A stretch of 64,000 bases of DNA from Streptomyces sp. TBY4. GTDB taxonomy: Bacteria; Actinomycetota; Actinomycetes; Streptomycetales; Streptomycetaceae. Of the stretch, positions 9,193 to 17,237 are shown piece by piece (the stretch's first letter is position 1; each line of letters begins with the position of its first letter). The translations under genes were made by a program, and so were the position numbers. A model generated the notes under the pieces. That model ran no database searches, was not told where the DNA came from, and saw only the letters and a program-made list of their open reading frames with translations. Where the stretch lies: the NCBI RefSeq assembly GCF_024213195.1, contig NZ_JANAVF010000002.1:1-64000 (forward strand), read 5' to 3'.

Positions 9193-9228
9193 GGCGGGTG
9201 GCGCCCCCACGGCGGGGCGCCACCCGCC
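9193..9228. terminator. Bidirectional terminator hairpin
   Basis: Perfect 15-bp arms (GGCGGGTGGCGCCCC and its complement) with a six-base loop. It lies exactly between two convergent genes and is followed by TT on the plus strand. Confidence 0.75.
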
Positions 9229-9238
9229 TTCGCTCAGT

Positions 9239-10795
9239 TCACGGCATGAGGTGGTAGTCGGGGAAGTTGCCCGGCAGCCGTTCGCCCGCCGGCCCCAGGG
9301 TCACCGCGCGGACCAGCAAGTCACCGCCCACGAACGCGCCGCGCCACGAGGCGCCGAAGCCGCCGAACAGCTCCTCGCGGTCCCCGCGGGAGCGGGGCGC
9401 GCCGTGCCCGACCTTGAATGCGCGGATCTGCGGCGCCAGCCGGTCGTACGTGGCCCTGTCGTCCGTCGACAGGGTGGCGACGAGCGCGCCGTTCGAGGCG
9501 TTCATGGCGGCGAGCAGCTCGGCCTCGGTGTCGACCAGGACGACGGAGTCCACCGGGCCGAAGGGCTCCGCGTGGTGCAGCGGTGAGGACGGGGGAGGGT
9601 TCAGGATCGTGACGGGCTGGACGTACGCCGAGGTGTCCTGGCCCGGCAGGAACCGGGCGTCCTCGACCCGGCCGCGGTGCAGCGGGACGGCGCCCCGGTC
9701 GATCGCCTCGGCCACCTGGTCGTGCAGCTCCTTGGCCTTGGCCGCGTTGATGAGCGGGCCGAAGTCCAGTTCCGGGTACGGGTCGTCGGGGTGCTCGACC
9801 GCGAGCGGGTGCCCGACGCGCAGGGTGCGGGCCGCCGGCAGGTAGGCCGTCAGGAACGCGTCGAACAGGGAACGCTGGACGACGAACCGCGGGTAGGCCG
9901 TGCAGCGCTGCTTGCCGTAGTCGAAGAGTTTGGGGATCACCGCCGCCAGGGAGTCCCAGTCGGTGTGGTTCCAGATGCCCCAGGTGTTGAGGCCCTCCTG
10001 CTCCAGGATGTGCCGTTTGCCGAGGTCGGCGACGGCGGTGGCCACCGCGGCGCCCGTGTCGCGCCCGCCGACGAAGGAGACGCAGCCGATCTCGGGCGCG
10101 CGGACGAGCGCCTGCGACAGCTCGCCGCCGCTCCCGCTGACCAGGGTGAGGGGGATCCCCTCGCGGGCGGCGAGCGCGCAGGCCAGGGTGAGGCAGGCGA
10201 CGCCCCCGTCCGTCGGGGTCTTGGCGACGACCGCGTTGCCCGCCAGCGCCTGCACGAGCATCGCGTGCACGAGCACGCTCATCGGGTAGTTCCAGCTGGC
10301 GATGTTGGACACGGGACCGTCGAGCGGCGACCGGCCCGCCACCATCGGCTCGATGCCGTCGACGTACCAGCGCACCTCGTCGATGGCCCGGTCGACGTCG
10401 GCGAGGGCGAGCCGCCACGGTTTGCCGATCTCCCAGACCAGCAGGAGCGCCAGCAGCTCGCGGTGGGCCGCCAGTGCGTCGAGGGTGGCCGCGACGCGGG
10501 AGCGGCGCTCGGCGAGCGGCACGTGGCGCCAGGCGCGGTGCTGATCGAGGGAGGCGCGTACGGCCTGCCGGGCCGTGGCGCCGTCCAGGCGCGGCGGGCC
10601 CGCGACGGGACTGCCGTCGACGGGGCTGGTGGCGGGCAGCGCCAGGCCGTCCGCCTGCCAGGAGGAACCCCAGAGGTTCAGGACGCGGTCGTCCCGGAAC
10701 GCCTCGGGTGCGACCCGGAGGCAGCGTTGCCATGCCTCGGCCCAGCTCGTACCGGATTTCACGACGAGGTGGGCGGGATTGCGGGTGGTTGCCAT
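9239..10795 (-). CDS. Aldehyde dehydrogenase superfamily protein at the edge of the oxalate island
   Basis: 518 aa with the core ALDH residues: SNIASWNYP (oxyanion Asn), LEQEGLN (general-base Glu) and YGKQRCTAYP (nucleophile Cys). The contexts are unusual: the normal LELGG is LEQEG, and the Cys loop is KQRCT, not GQxC, marking a divergent actinobacterial subfamily. The substrate is not shown by sequence. Its position, divergent from the oxalate antiporter across a palindromic operator, suggests a C2 substrate such as glyoxylate. A CoA-acylating glyoxylate dehydrogenase (oxalyl-CoA reductase, EC 1.2.1.17) is one candidate; a simple glyoxylate or formaldehyde dehydrogenase is another. The start has GGAGAGACCGA immediately upstream. 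Confidence 0.8.
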   Translation of the reverse strand: MATTRNPAHLVVKSGTSWAEAWQRCLRVAPEAFRDDRVLNLWGSSWQADGLALPATSPVDGSPVAGPPRLDGATARQAVRASLDQHRAWRHVPLAERRSRVAATLDALAAHRELLALLLVWEIGKPWRLALADVDRAIDEVRWYVDGIEPMVAGRSPLDGPVSNIASWNYPMSVLVHAMLVQALAGNAVVAKTPTDGGVACLTLACALAAREGIPLTLVSGSGGELSQALVRAPEIGCVSFVGGRDTGAAVATAVADLGKRHILEQEGLNTWGIWNHTDWDSLAAVIPKLFDYGKQRCTAYPRFVVQRSLFDAFLTAYLPAARTLRVGHPLAVEHPDDPYPELDFGPLINAAKAKELHDQVAEAIDRGAVPLHRGRVEDARFLPGQDTSAYVQPVTILNPPPSSPLHHAEPFGPVDSVVLVDTEAELLAAMNASNGALVATLSTDDRATYDRLAPQIRAFKVGHGAPRSRGDREELFGGFGASWRGAFVGGDLLVRAVTLGPAGERLPGNFPDYHLMP

Positions 10796-10914
10796 TCGGT
10801 CTCTCCGCTCTCGGTGCACGGTCGGGGGCGGGGCGCCGACCTCAAGTCTCCTTTCGTTAAAAGTTGTTGCACGCCCCCTGGACATCACCCATGGGATACG
10901 GGATAACAATCCTT

Positions 10915-10948
10915 CATACAGTATTCGTCGACTGTATGCAATGTACAG
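10915..10948. promoter_or_regulatory. Palindromic operator between ALDH and oxlT
   Basis: CATACAGT at 10915-10922 is a perfect inverted copy of ACTGTATG at 10931-10938 (8-bp spacer). A second palindrome, CTGTA-N7-TACAG, overlaps it at 10932-10948. The same CATACAG/CTGTATG heptamer recurs in the GntR/formate dehydrogenase intergenic region, so a shared GntR-family operator is inferred. Confidence 0.65.
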
Positions 10949-11061
10949 ATGCCGGGAGGCGGGTCCATGACCTGAGGCCGCGCAGGACCGCGAGCGCACG
11001 GAAAGGCACGGGGCAGGGGGCGCTGTCCAGATCCTTCGAACGCAAGGGGTGCTCGACACAC

Positions 11062-12405
11062 ATGACAACCACCGACTACGCAACGCCCGTCGCCTACAGG
11101 GAGGTGACGGACGCCGGAGGCCGCCTCTACCGCATCGGGGAGACCGATCGCGACATCATGGGGCGCCCGCGCTGGACGATGGTGCTCTTCCCCTGGATGG
11201 GCATGATGGGCATCAGTTCCTCGGAGTACGCGTTCACTTCGGCCGAGGAGACGCTCAGCGAGGCCCATCTCTGGTCGAGCGGCCACATCTTCTGGCTGAT
11301 GGGCGTCTGGGTCTTCTTCCAGGCCGCCGTCGCCTTCCCCGCCGGCCAACTGCGCGAGAGCGGACGGCTGCCCGCGCGGTACGCCATGATGCTGGGCGCC
11401 CTCGGCACGGTGCTGGGCTATCTCTCCCTCGCGTTCGCGCCGCACGTGATCGCGGCCTACATCGGCTTCGGCATGTTCAGCGGCATCGGCGCCGGCCTGG
11501 TCTACGCGACCTGCGTGAACATGGTCGGCAAGTGGTACCCGGAGCGCAAGGGCGGCAAGACCGGCCTGGTCAACGGCGGTTTCGCCTACGGTTCGGTGCC
11601 GTTCGTCTTCCTGTTCACCCAGGTGCTGGACCTGCACAACTACCAGGTGCTCTTCGTCTGCGTGGGCTTCGGCCTGTGCGCGCTGGTGGCGGGGGCGGGC
11701 TGGTTCTTCAAGGACCCGCCCAAGGGCTGGTGGCCCGCCCACGTGGACCCGCTGAAGGTGTCCGACGACCCGCGGATCCGGCGGGCCCTGGCAGTGAACC
11801 CGCCCGCGGTGAAGCAGTACACGCCGAGGGAGGCCGCGCGCACCCCGCTGCTGTGGATGATGTGGTTCTGCCTGCTCTGCACGGCCGGCATCAACATCTT
11901 CGGGATCGCCTTCCAGGTGCCGTTCGGCAAGGACATGGGCTTCGCGGGAGGCATCGTCGCCACGGCGATGTCGCTGAAGGCCATCGTGAACGGCACGGGC
12001 CGCGGGGTGATCGGGTGGATATCCGACCGCTACGGCAGACGCAACACGCTGATCATCGTCTGCCTGGTGCTCGGCACCGCCCAGTTCGGGGTGCTGGTGT
12101 CGGGAACGATGGGCAGCATGCCGTTCTTCCTGTTCTGCTCGATGGTCTCCGGATTCGGCGGCGGGGCGATCTTCCCGCTCTTCGCCGCCATGACCGCCGA
12201 CTACTTCGGAGAGAACAACAACGCCTCCAACTACGGGATCGTCTACAGCTCGAAGCTGATCTCGGGCCTGGTGGGCTCCGGCGTGGGCGCGGTGGTGGTC
12301 GCGGCGTGGGGCTACGAAGGAGCCTTCGTGATCGCCGGATGCGTCGGACTGATGTCGGCCGTACTGGCGGTGTTCCTCAAGTCCCCCGGCCGGCCGCGGG
12401 GATGA
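11062..12405 (+). CDS. oxlT: OxlT-like oxalate:formate antiporter (MFS)
   Basis: Major facilitator protein of 447 aa with 12 predicted helices. It belongs to the OxlT group by overall pattern and by neighbours. Arg in NGTGRGVIGW and the Lys in YSSKLISG sit where OxlT of Oxalobacter uses an Arg (TM8) and a Lys (TM11) to bind oxalate; I place them by eye. GWISDRYGRR is the MFS loop motif. It would bring oxalate in and export formate, although the presence of a formate dehydrogenase here means formate could also be retained. It is followed after about 95 bp by frc on the same strand. The start is at ATG 11062 with AAGGGGTG upstream at a longish spacing. Confidence 0.85.
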   Translation: MTTTDYATPVAYREVTDAGGRLYRIGETDRDIMGRPRWTMVLFPWMGMMGISSSEYAFTSAEETLSEAHLWSSGHIFWLMGVWVFFQAAVAFPAGQLRESGRLPARYAMMLGALGTVLGYLSLAFAPHVIAAYIGFGMFSGIGAGLVYATCVNMVGKWYPERKGGKTGLVNGGFAYGSVPFVFLFTQVLDLHNYQVLFVCVGFGLCALVAGAGWFFKDPPKGWWPAHVDPLKVSDDPRIRRALAVNPPAVKQYTPREAARTPLLWMMWFCLLCTAGINIFGIAFQVPFGKDMGFAGGIVATAMSLKAIVNGTGRGVIGWISDRYGRRNTLIIVCLVLGTAQFGVLVSGTMGSMPFFLFCSMVSGFGGGAIFPLFAAMTADYFGENNNASNYGIVYSSKLISGLVGSGVGAVVVAAWGYEGAFVIAGCVGLMSAVLAVFLKSPGRPRG

Positions 12406-12500
12406 CCTGAACGACGGTCCTGACGCCGCCGCCGGCGTCAGGACCGGGCCCGTACGAGCAGTCCCGCACAAGAGACGACCCCGCAACCGAGGTGGCGATC

Positions 12501-13730
12501 ATGAAGAAGGCCCTTGAAGGCGTCCGCGTCCTGGACATGACGCACGTGCAGTCCGGCCCCTCCGCGACCCAGATCCTCGCGTGGCTCGGTGCCGACGTGG
12601 TCAAGGTCGAGCCCCCGGGCGGCGACATCACCCGGCGCCAGCTGCGCGATCTCCCCGACGTGGACAGCCTCTACTTCACGATGCTCAACAGCAACAAGCG
12701 CAGCGTCACCCTCAACGCCAAGACCGCGCGCGGGAAGGAGATCCTGACCGGGCTGATCCGCCGCTCCGACGTCATGGTCGAGAACTTCGGGCCGGGCGCG
12801 CTCGACCGGATGGGCTTCACCTGGGACCGCGTCCGCGAGATCAACCCGCGCCTCGTGTACGCCTCCATCAAGGGCTTCGGCGAGGGCCCGTACACCGACT
12901 ACAAGGCGTACGAGGTGGTCGCCCAGGCCATGGGCGGCTCGATGTCCACCACCGGGTTCGAGGACGGCCCGCGGCTCGCCACCGGCGCTCAGATCGGTGA
13001 CTCCGGCACCGGGATGCACGCCGTCGCCGGCATCCTCGCCGCCCTCCTCCAGCGCACGCACACCGGCCGCGGCCAGCGGGTCAACGTGGCCATGCAGCAC
13101 GCCGTGCTCAATCTCTGCCGGGTGAAGCTGCGCGATCAGCAGCGGCTCGCGCACGGACCGCTCGCGGAGTTCCCGAACGAGGACTTCGGCGACGCGGTCC
13201 CGCGCTCGGGCAACGCGAGCGGGGGCGGCCAGCCGGGGTGGGCGGTGCGGTGCGCGCCGGGAGGGCCGAACGACTACGTGTACGTGATCGTGCAGCCCGC
13301 CGGCTGGCAGCCGATCAGCGAGCTCATCGGCAGGCCCGAGCTGGCCGGGGATCCCGAATGGGCCACGCCCGAGGCCCGGCTGCCCCAGCTCGGCAAGATG
13401 TTCCAACTCATCGAGGAGTGGACGAGCACCCTCCCCAAGATGCGGGTGCTGGAGGCCCTCAACGCCCACGGCATCCCCTGCGGGCCGGTCCTGTCCACCA
13501 AGGAGATCATCGAGGACGCCTCCCTCAGGGCCAACGAGATCGTCGTCGAGGTCGAGCACCCGGAGCGCGGCTCGTACGTGACGGTCGGCAGCCCGCTGAA
13601 GCTGTCCGACTCCCCGGTGGAGGTGCAGCGCTCCCCGCTGCTCGGCGAGCACAACGAAGAGGTCTACCTCGGGGAGCTGGGCCTCCCGCCGGAAGAGCTG
13701 CCGCTGCTGAAGAGCCAGGGGGTGATCTGA
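12501..13730 (+). CDS. frc: Formyl-CoA:oxalate CoA-transferase, first copy
   Basis: Class III CoA-transferase, 409 aa. MTHVQSGP near the start, catalytic Asp167 in IGDSGTGMH, and the glycine loop SGGGQPGWA identify the Frc subgroup, not a carnitine or succinyl-CoA transferase. Reaction: formyl-CoA + oxalate to oxalyl-CoA + formate. It probably shares a transcript with oxlT upstream and the carbonic anhydrase three bases downstream. ATG 12501 is preferred over an in-frame GTG at 12492 because GAGG then has correct spacing. It differs from the second Frc at 24924 in the glycine loop (SGGGQPG against GGGGQPG) and is nine residues shorter, so substrate preference may differ (for example succinyl-CoA as donor). 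Confidence 0.9.
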   Translation: MKKALEGVRVLDMTHVQSGPSATQILAWLGADVVKVEPPGGDITRRQLRDLPDVDSLYFTMLNSNKRSVTLNAKTARGKEILTGLIRRSDVMVENFGPGALDRMGFTWDRVREINPRLVYASIKGFGEGPYTDYKAYEVVAQAMGGSMSTTGFEDGPRLATGAQIGDSGTGMHAVAGILAALLQRTHTGRGQRVNVAMQHAVLNLCRVKLRDQQRLAHGPLAEFPNEDFGDAVPRSGNASGGGQPGWAVRCAPGGPNDYVYVIVQPAGWQPISELIGRPELAGDPEWATPEARLPQLGKMFQLIEEWTSTLPKMRVLEALNAHGIPCGPVLSTKEIIEDASLRANEIVVEVEHPERGSYVTVGSPLKLSDSPVEVQRSPLLGEHNEEVYLGELGLPPEELPLLKSQGVI

Positions 13731-13733
13731 CCG

Positions 13734-14273
13734 GTGGCCGCCCCGCGCACACCTGCCCCGCGCACACCTGCCGCCAGGACGGCCACCGACCGGCTCGTGG
13801 AGTCCAACCGGGCGTACGCCGCCGGATTCGCCGGCCCCGGCAGGGGAGCCCGGCCGGTCCTCGGCGTCGCCGTGGTGACCTGCATGGACGCCCGGATCGA
13901 CCCGCACGCCGCGCTGGGGCTGGAGCTGGGGGACTGCCACACCATCCGCAACGCGGGCGGTGTGGTCACCGACGACACCATCCGCTCCCTGACGATCAGC
14001 CAGCGCGCCCTCGGGACGGGCGGCATCGTCCTGATCCACCACACCGGCTGCGGTCTGCAGAGCCTGACCGAGGACTTCCGGCTCGATCTGGAGGCCGAGG
14101 TCGGCCAGCGGCCCGCCTGGGCCGTCGACGCCTTCCGGGACGTGGACCAGAACGTACGGCAGTCGATGCGGCGGGTGCGCAGCTCCCCGTTCCTGCCCCG
14201 TACCGACGACGTGCGCGGCTTCGTCCTCGACGTGGAGACGGGACTGCTGCGCGAAGTGGCCCCGGAGTCCTAG
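13734..14273 (+). CDS. Beta-class carbonic anhydrase, 179 aa
   Basis: Zinc ligands and dyad are plain: Cys50-x-Asp52-x-Arg54 in TCMDARID, and His103-x-x-Cys106 in HHTGCG. The length and the short C-terminus fit the compact beta-CA subgroup of actinobacteria. It catalyses CO2/bicarbonate interconversion in the cytoplasm. Placed directly after frc (three-base gap, GTG start), it would act on the CO2 released by oxalyl-CoA decarboxylase and formate dehydrogenase. The first 15 residues are low-complexity (PRTPAPRTPAARTA), encoded by two 14-bp tandem copies at about 13742-13770; a later start is possible, though no other ribosome site is seen. Confidence 0.85.
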   Translation: MAAPRTPAPRTPAARTATDRLVESNRAYAAGFAGPGRGARPVLGVAVVTCMDARIDPHAALGLELGDCHTIRNAGGVVTDDTIRSLTISQRALGTGGIVLIHHTGCGLQSLTEDFRLDLEAEVGQRPAWAVDAFRDVDQNVRQSMRRVRSSPFLPRTDDVRGFVLDVETGLLREVAPES

Positions 14274-14283
14274 ACCGGGGGCG

Positions 14284-14973
14284 TCAGCCCTGGGCGGCCC
14301 GGGCGGCCAGCTGCTTGCGGTAGAAGCCGGTGGTGCGCTCGGTGTGCTTGCGCATGACCTCGCTCGCGCGCTCCGCGTCCCCGGCGGCGATCGCCTTGAT
14401 CAGCTGGGCGTGCTCGTTCCAGGCCTCCTTGCCGCGGGGCTGCGCGATGGGGGCGTAGTACCAGCGCACCTTCTGGCTGACCACCGAGATCAGCTCGGCG
14501 AGCACGGCGTTGCCGCCCATCGCGGTGATCGCCGTATGCAGCGCGGTGTTGGCCGCGACCAGGCGCGCGACATCGCCCTGGGCGAGCGCCTCGACCCCTT
14601 CCCGCTGCAACTCCCGGAGGCCTTCCACCTCTTCGGGCTTCGCGTTCTCGGCGGCGAGCCGGGCCGAGTAGGTCTCCAGCACGGCGCGGACGCTGAGCAG
14701 CTGGATCGCCTCCTCGTCGGTGGGGGAGTGGACGAAGGCGCCCTGGGCGGGGCGGAGGTCCACCCAGCCGTCGGTCTGCAGCCGCTGCAGGGCCTCCCGG
14801 ACCGGCTGGCGGCTGACGCCCAGGTACTCGGCGAGCTCGGCCTCGACCAGGTGCTGGCCGGGCTTGAGGGAGCCGCTGACGATCAGCTCGGTCAGCGCCT
14901 CGTAGACGGCCTGGCGCAGCGGTGCCGGGCGGGTGACCCGCAGGGAGGCGGCGGCGGTGAGTGCCTCGCGCAT
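14284..14973 (-). CDS. GntR-family (FadR/FCD) transcriptional regulator, first copy
   Basis: 229 aa: N-terminal winged helix-turn-helix (residues about 15-80, with GVSRQPVREALQRLQTDGWVD typical of GntR) and a C-terminal helical FCD ligand-binding domain with conserved Asp/His ligands (NTALHTAI, then KHTERTTGFY). FCD regulators usually bind small carboxylates. It faces the formate dehydrogenase operon, and the shared 200-bp region holds several CTGTATG palindromes, which it probably binds. Ligand candidates are oxalate, formate or oxalyl-CoA. The start at 14973 has GAGGGG upstream. It is a close paralogue of the GntR at 28848, with the same PxxQGAFVH linker. Confidence 0.9.
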   Translation of the reverse strand: MREALTAAASLRVTRPAPLRQAVYEALTELIVSGSLKPGQHLVEAELAEYLGVSRQPVREALQRLQTDGWVDLRPAQGAFVHSPTDEEAIQLLSVRAVLETYSARLAAENAKPEEVEGLRELQREGVEALAQGDVARLVAANTALHTAITAMGGNAVLAELISVVSQKVRWYYAPIAQPRGKEAWNEHAQLIKAIAAGDAERASEVMRKHTERTTGFYRKQLAARAAQG

Positions 14974-15023
14974 GATTGCCCCTCGTGTGGAGACCGCCGG
15001 GAGGGTTGCCGACGGGCGGCTTA

Positions 15024-15120
15024 GCATACAGGTTTTGGTATGCAAAATGGCGGGGAAGGGGGGAGGGGGCGGGAAGCGGTGCCCCATCCTGAATGAAGAC
15101 TGTATACAGAAGCCTGTATG
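15024..15120. promoter_or_regulatory. CTGTATG operator cluster of the formate dehydrogenase operon
   Basis: Three sites: GCATAC-N8-GTATGC at 15024-15043, the perfect 10-bp palindrome CTGTATACAG at 15100-15109, and a half site CCTGTATG at 15113-15120. These match the heptamer found upstream of oxlT. They sit between the GntR gene and fdsG, placed to repress both. Confidence 0.65.
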
Positions 15121-15171
15121 GGGTATGTTCACACTCCCCTGCACGCAGCGGCATCGACCAGCGGGAGTGAC

Positions 15172-15630
15172 GTGACAGTCGAGAACGTGGTCCGGAGAGT
15201 GGCGGCCGGTCATCGGGGTGAGCGGGGGGCGCTGCTGCCCGTACTGCACGCCGTCCAGGCCGAGTTGGGGTTCATCCCGCAAGAGGCGATCCCGGTGCTC
15301 GCCGACGAGTTCAACCTCTCCCGCGCGGACGTCCACGGAGTCGTGACCTTCTACCACGACTTCCGGCGCGAGCCTGCCGGCCGCACCGTGGTGCGGATCT
15401 GCCGCGCCGAGGCCTGCCAGGCCCTGGGCGCCGCGGAGTTGGTGGAGTACGCCCGCGCGGCCGGACTCTCCCTCGGGGAGACGACCCCGGACGGGGCGCT
15501 GACGCTGGAGCAGGTCTTCTGCCTCGGCAACTGCGCGCTGGGGCCCGCGCTGGAGATCGACGGACGACTGCACGGACGGGTCGGCCCGGCCGAACTGGGC
15601 GCACTCCTGGAAGGAGCGGTCTCGCCGTGA
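15172..15630 (+). CDS. fdsG: NAD-dependent formate dehydrogenase gamma subunit (NuoE-like)
   Basis: 152 aa, thioredoxin-like [2Fe-2S] protein. The four cluster Cys are in CRAEAC (C-x4-C) and CLGNC (C-x3-C), the NuoE/FdsG pattern. It relays electrons between the flavin subunit and the rest of the cytoplasmic complex. The first gene of a tightly packed fdsGBAD operon. The GTG at 15172 is chosen for its GGGAG site; an ATG at 15118 lies inside the operator half site and has no ribosome site. Confidence 0.9.
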   Translation: MTVENVVRRVAAGHRGERGALLPVLHAVQAELGFIPQEAIPVLADEFNLSRADVHGVVTFYHDFRREPAGRTVVRICRAEACQALGAAELVEYARAAGLSLGETTPDGALTLEQVFCLGNCALGPALEIDGRLHGRVGPAELGALLEGAVSP

Positions 15631-17237
15631 ACGGATCCCCGGTGAAGGTGAAGGTCTACGTCCCCCGCGACTCGGCGGCCCGGTCCGTCGGCGCGGACGC
15701 GGTGGCGGACGCCCTGCGCCAGGCCGCAGCCGCTAGCGGCGCCGCCGTCGAGCTGGTGCGCAACGGTTCGCGCGGCATGCTCTGGCTGGAACCGCTGGTC
15801 GAGGTGGTGACCCCGCAGGGCCGGGTCGGGTACGGACCGGTCTCCCCCTCCGACGTGCCGGGCCTGCTCGCGGCCGGCCTGCTCGACGGCGCCGCACACC
15901 CGCTGCGGCTCGGCATCGTGGACGAACTGCCCTGGCTGGCCCGCCAGACGCGGGTCACCTTCGCCCGGATCGGCGTCACCGATCCCCTGTCGGTGGCGGA
16001 CTACCTGGCCCACGGCGGCCTGGTGGGGCTGCGGACGGCCCTGGAGCGCGATCCCGCCGACGTGGTCGAGGAGGTCACCGCCTCGGGACTGCGCGGCCGC
16101 GGCGGCGCAGGCTTCCCGGCCGGCATCAAGTGGAAGACCGTACTCGGCTGCGCCGGCCCGCTGAAGTTCGTCTGCTGCAACGCCGACGAGGGCGACAGCG
16201 GCACCTTCGCCGACCGCATGGTCATGGAGGGCGACCCGTTCATGCTCATCGAGGGCATGACCATCGCGGCCCACGCCGTGGGCGCCACCGAGGGCTACCT
16301 CTACATCCGCTCGGAGTACCCCGAGGCCGTGGCCACCATGCGCGCCGCGATCGGCATCGCCCGCGAGCAGGGCTGGCTCGGCAGGGCCGTCCTCGGCTCC
16401 GCCCTCGACTTCGACCTGCACGTACGCGTCGGCGCCGGGGCGTACATCTGCGGCGAGGAGACCTCCATGCTCGAAAGCCTGGAGGGCAAGCGCGGCACCG
16501 TCCGCCCGAAGCCGCCGATCCCCGCGATCGAGGGACTGTTCGGCAGGCCGACCGTGGTGAACAACGTCCTCACCCTGGCCACCGTCCCCGTCGTCCTCGC
16601 GGCCGGGGCCGCGGCGTACCAGGAGCTCGGCGTCGAACGCTCCCGCGGCACCCAGGTGTTCCAGCTCGGCGGCAACATCGCGCACGGCGGCATCGTGGAG
16701 ACCGCCTTCGGCGTCACCCTGCGCGAGCTGGTCGAGGAGTACGGCGGCGGCACCTACTCCGGGCGCCCGGTGCGCACCGTCCAGGTCGGCGGCCCGCTCG
16801 GCGCCTACCTCCCGACCTCGATGTTCGACCTGCCGATGGACTACGAGGCCTTCGCGGCGGCCGGAGCCATGGTCGGCCACGGCGGCGTGGTCGTCTTCGA
16901 CGACCGCGTGGACATGGCCGCCCAGGCACGCTTCGCGATGGAGTTCTGCGCAGAGGAGTCCTGCGGCAAGTGCACGCCCTGCCGGGTGGGTTCCGTACGC
17001 GGTGTCGAGGTGATCGACAAGATCGTCGCCGGTGAGCACCGCGACGAGAACCTGGCCCTGCTCGAGGACCTGTGCGACCTGATGACCGAAGGCTCCCTGT
17101 GCGCGATGGGCGGGCTGACGCCCCTGCCCGTACGCAGTGCCCTCGCGCACTTCCCCGACGACTTCCTCGGCGGCCGCCGGAGCCTGCAGATCCACCCCGT
17201 ACGCCCGACCGGCACGAAGGCGGAGGACCCGGCATGA
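15627..17237 (+). CDS. fdsB: NAD-dependent formate dehydrogenase beta subunit (NuoF-like)
   Basis: 536 aa. An N-terminal thioredoxin-like part (about 1-110) is followed by the NuoF core: FMN-binding GRGGAGFPAGIKW, the NADH site GAGAYICGEETS, and a [4Fe-4S] cluster from ESCGKCTPCR with the fourth Cys in SLCAMGG. It carries the FMN and reduces NAD+. The GTG start overlaps the fdsG stop as GTGA, and its own stop overlaps the fdsA start as ATGA, so the three are translationally coupled. Confidence 0.92.
   Translation: MNGSPVKVKVYVPRDSAARSVGADAVADALRQAAAASGAAVELVRNGSRGMLWLEPLVEVVTPQGRVGYGPVSPSDVPGLLAAGLLDGAAHPLRLGIVDELPWLARQTRVTFARIGVTDPLSVADYLAHGGLVGLRTALERDPADVVEEVTASGLRGRGGAGFPAGIKWKTVLGCAGPLKFVCCNADEGDSGTFADRMVMEGDPFMLIEGMTIAAHAVGATEGYLYIRSEYPEAVATMRAAIGIAREQGWLGRAVLGSALDFDLHVRVGAGAYICGEETSMLESLEGKRGTVRPKPPIPAIEGLFGRPTVVNNVLTLATVPVVLAAGAAAYQELGVERSRGTQVFQLGGNIAHGGIVETAFGVTLRELVEEYGGGTYSGRPVRTVQVGGPLGAYLPTSMFDLPMDYEAFAAAGAMVGHGGVVVFDDRVDMAAQARFAMEFCAEESCGKCTPCRVGSVRGVEVIDKIVAGEHRDENLALLEDLCDLMTEGSLCAMGGLTPLPVRSALAHFPDDFLGGRRSLQIHPVRPTGTKAEDPA

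Noticed and set aside
13742..13770. Tandem 14-bp repeat as a mobile-element footprint
   Set aside because: Simple two-copy coding repeat inside the carbonic anhydrase N-terminus; no inverted ends or target duplication.
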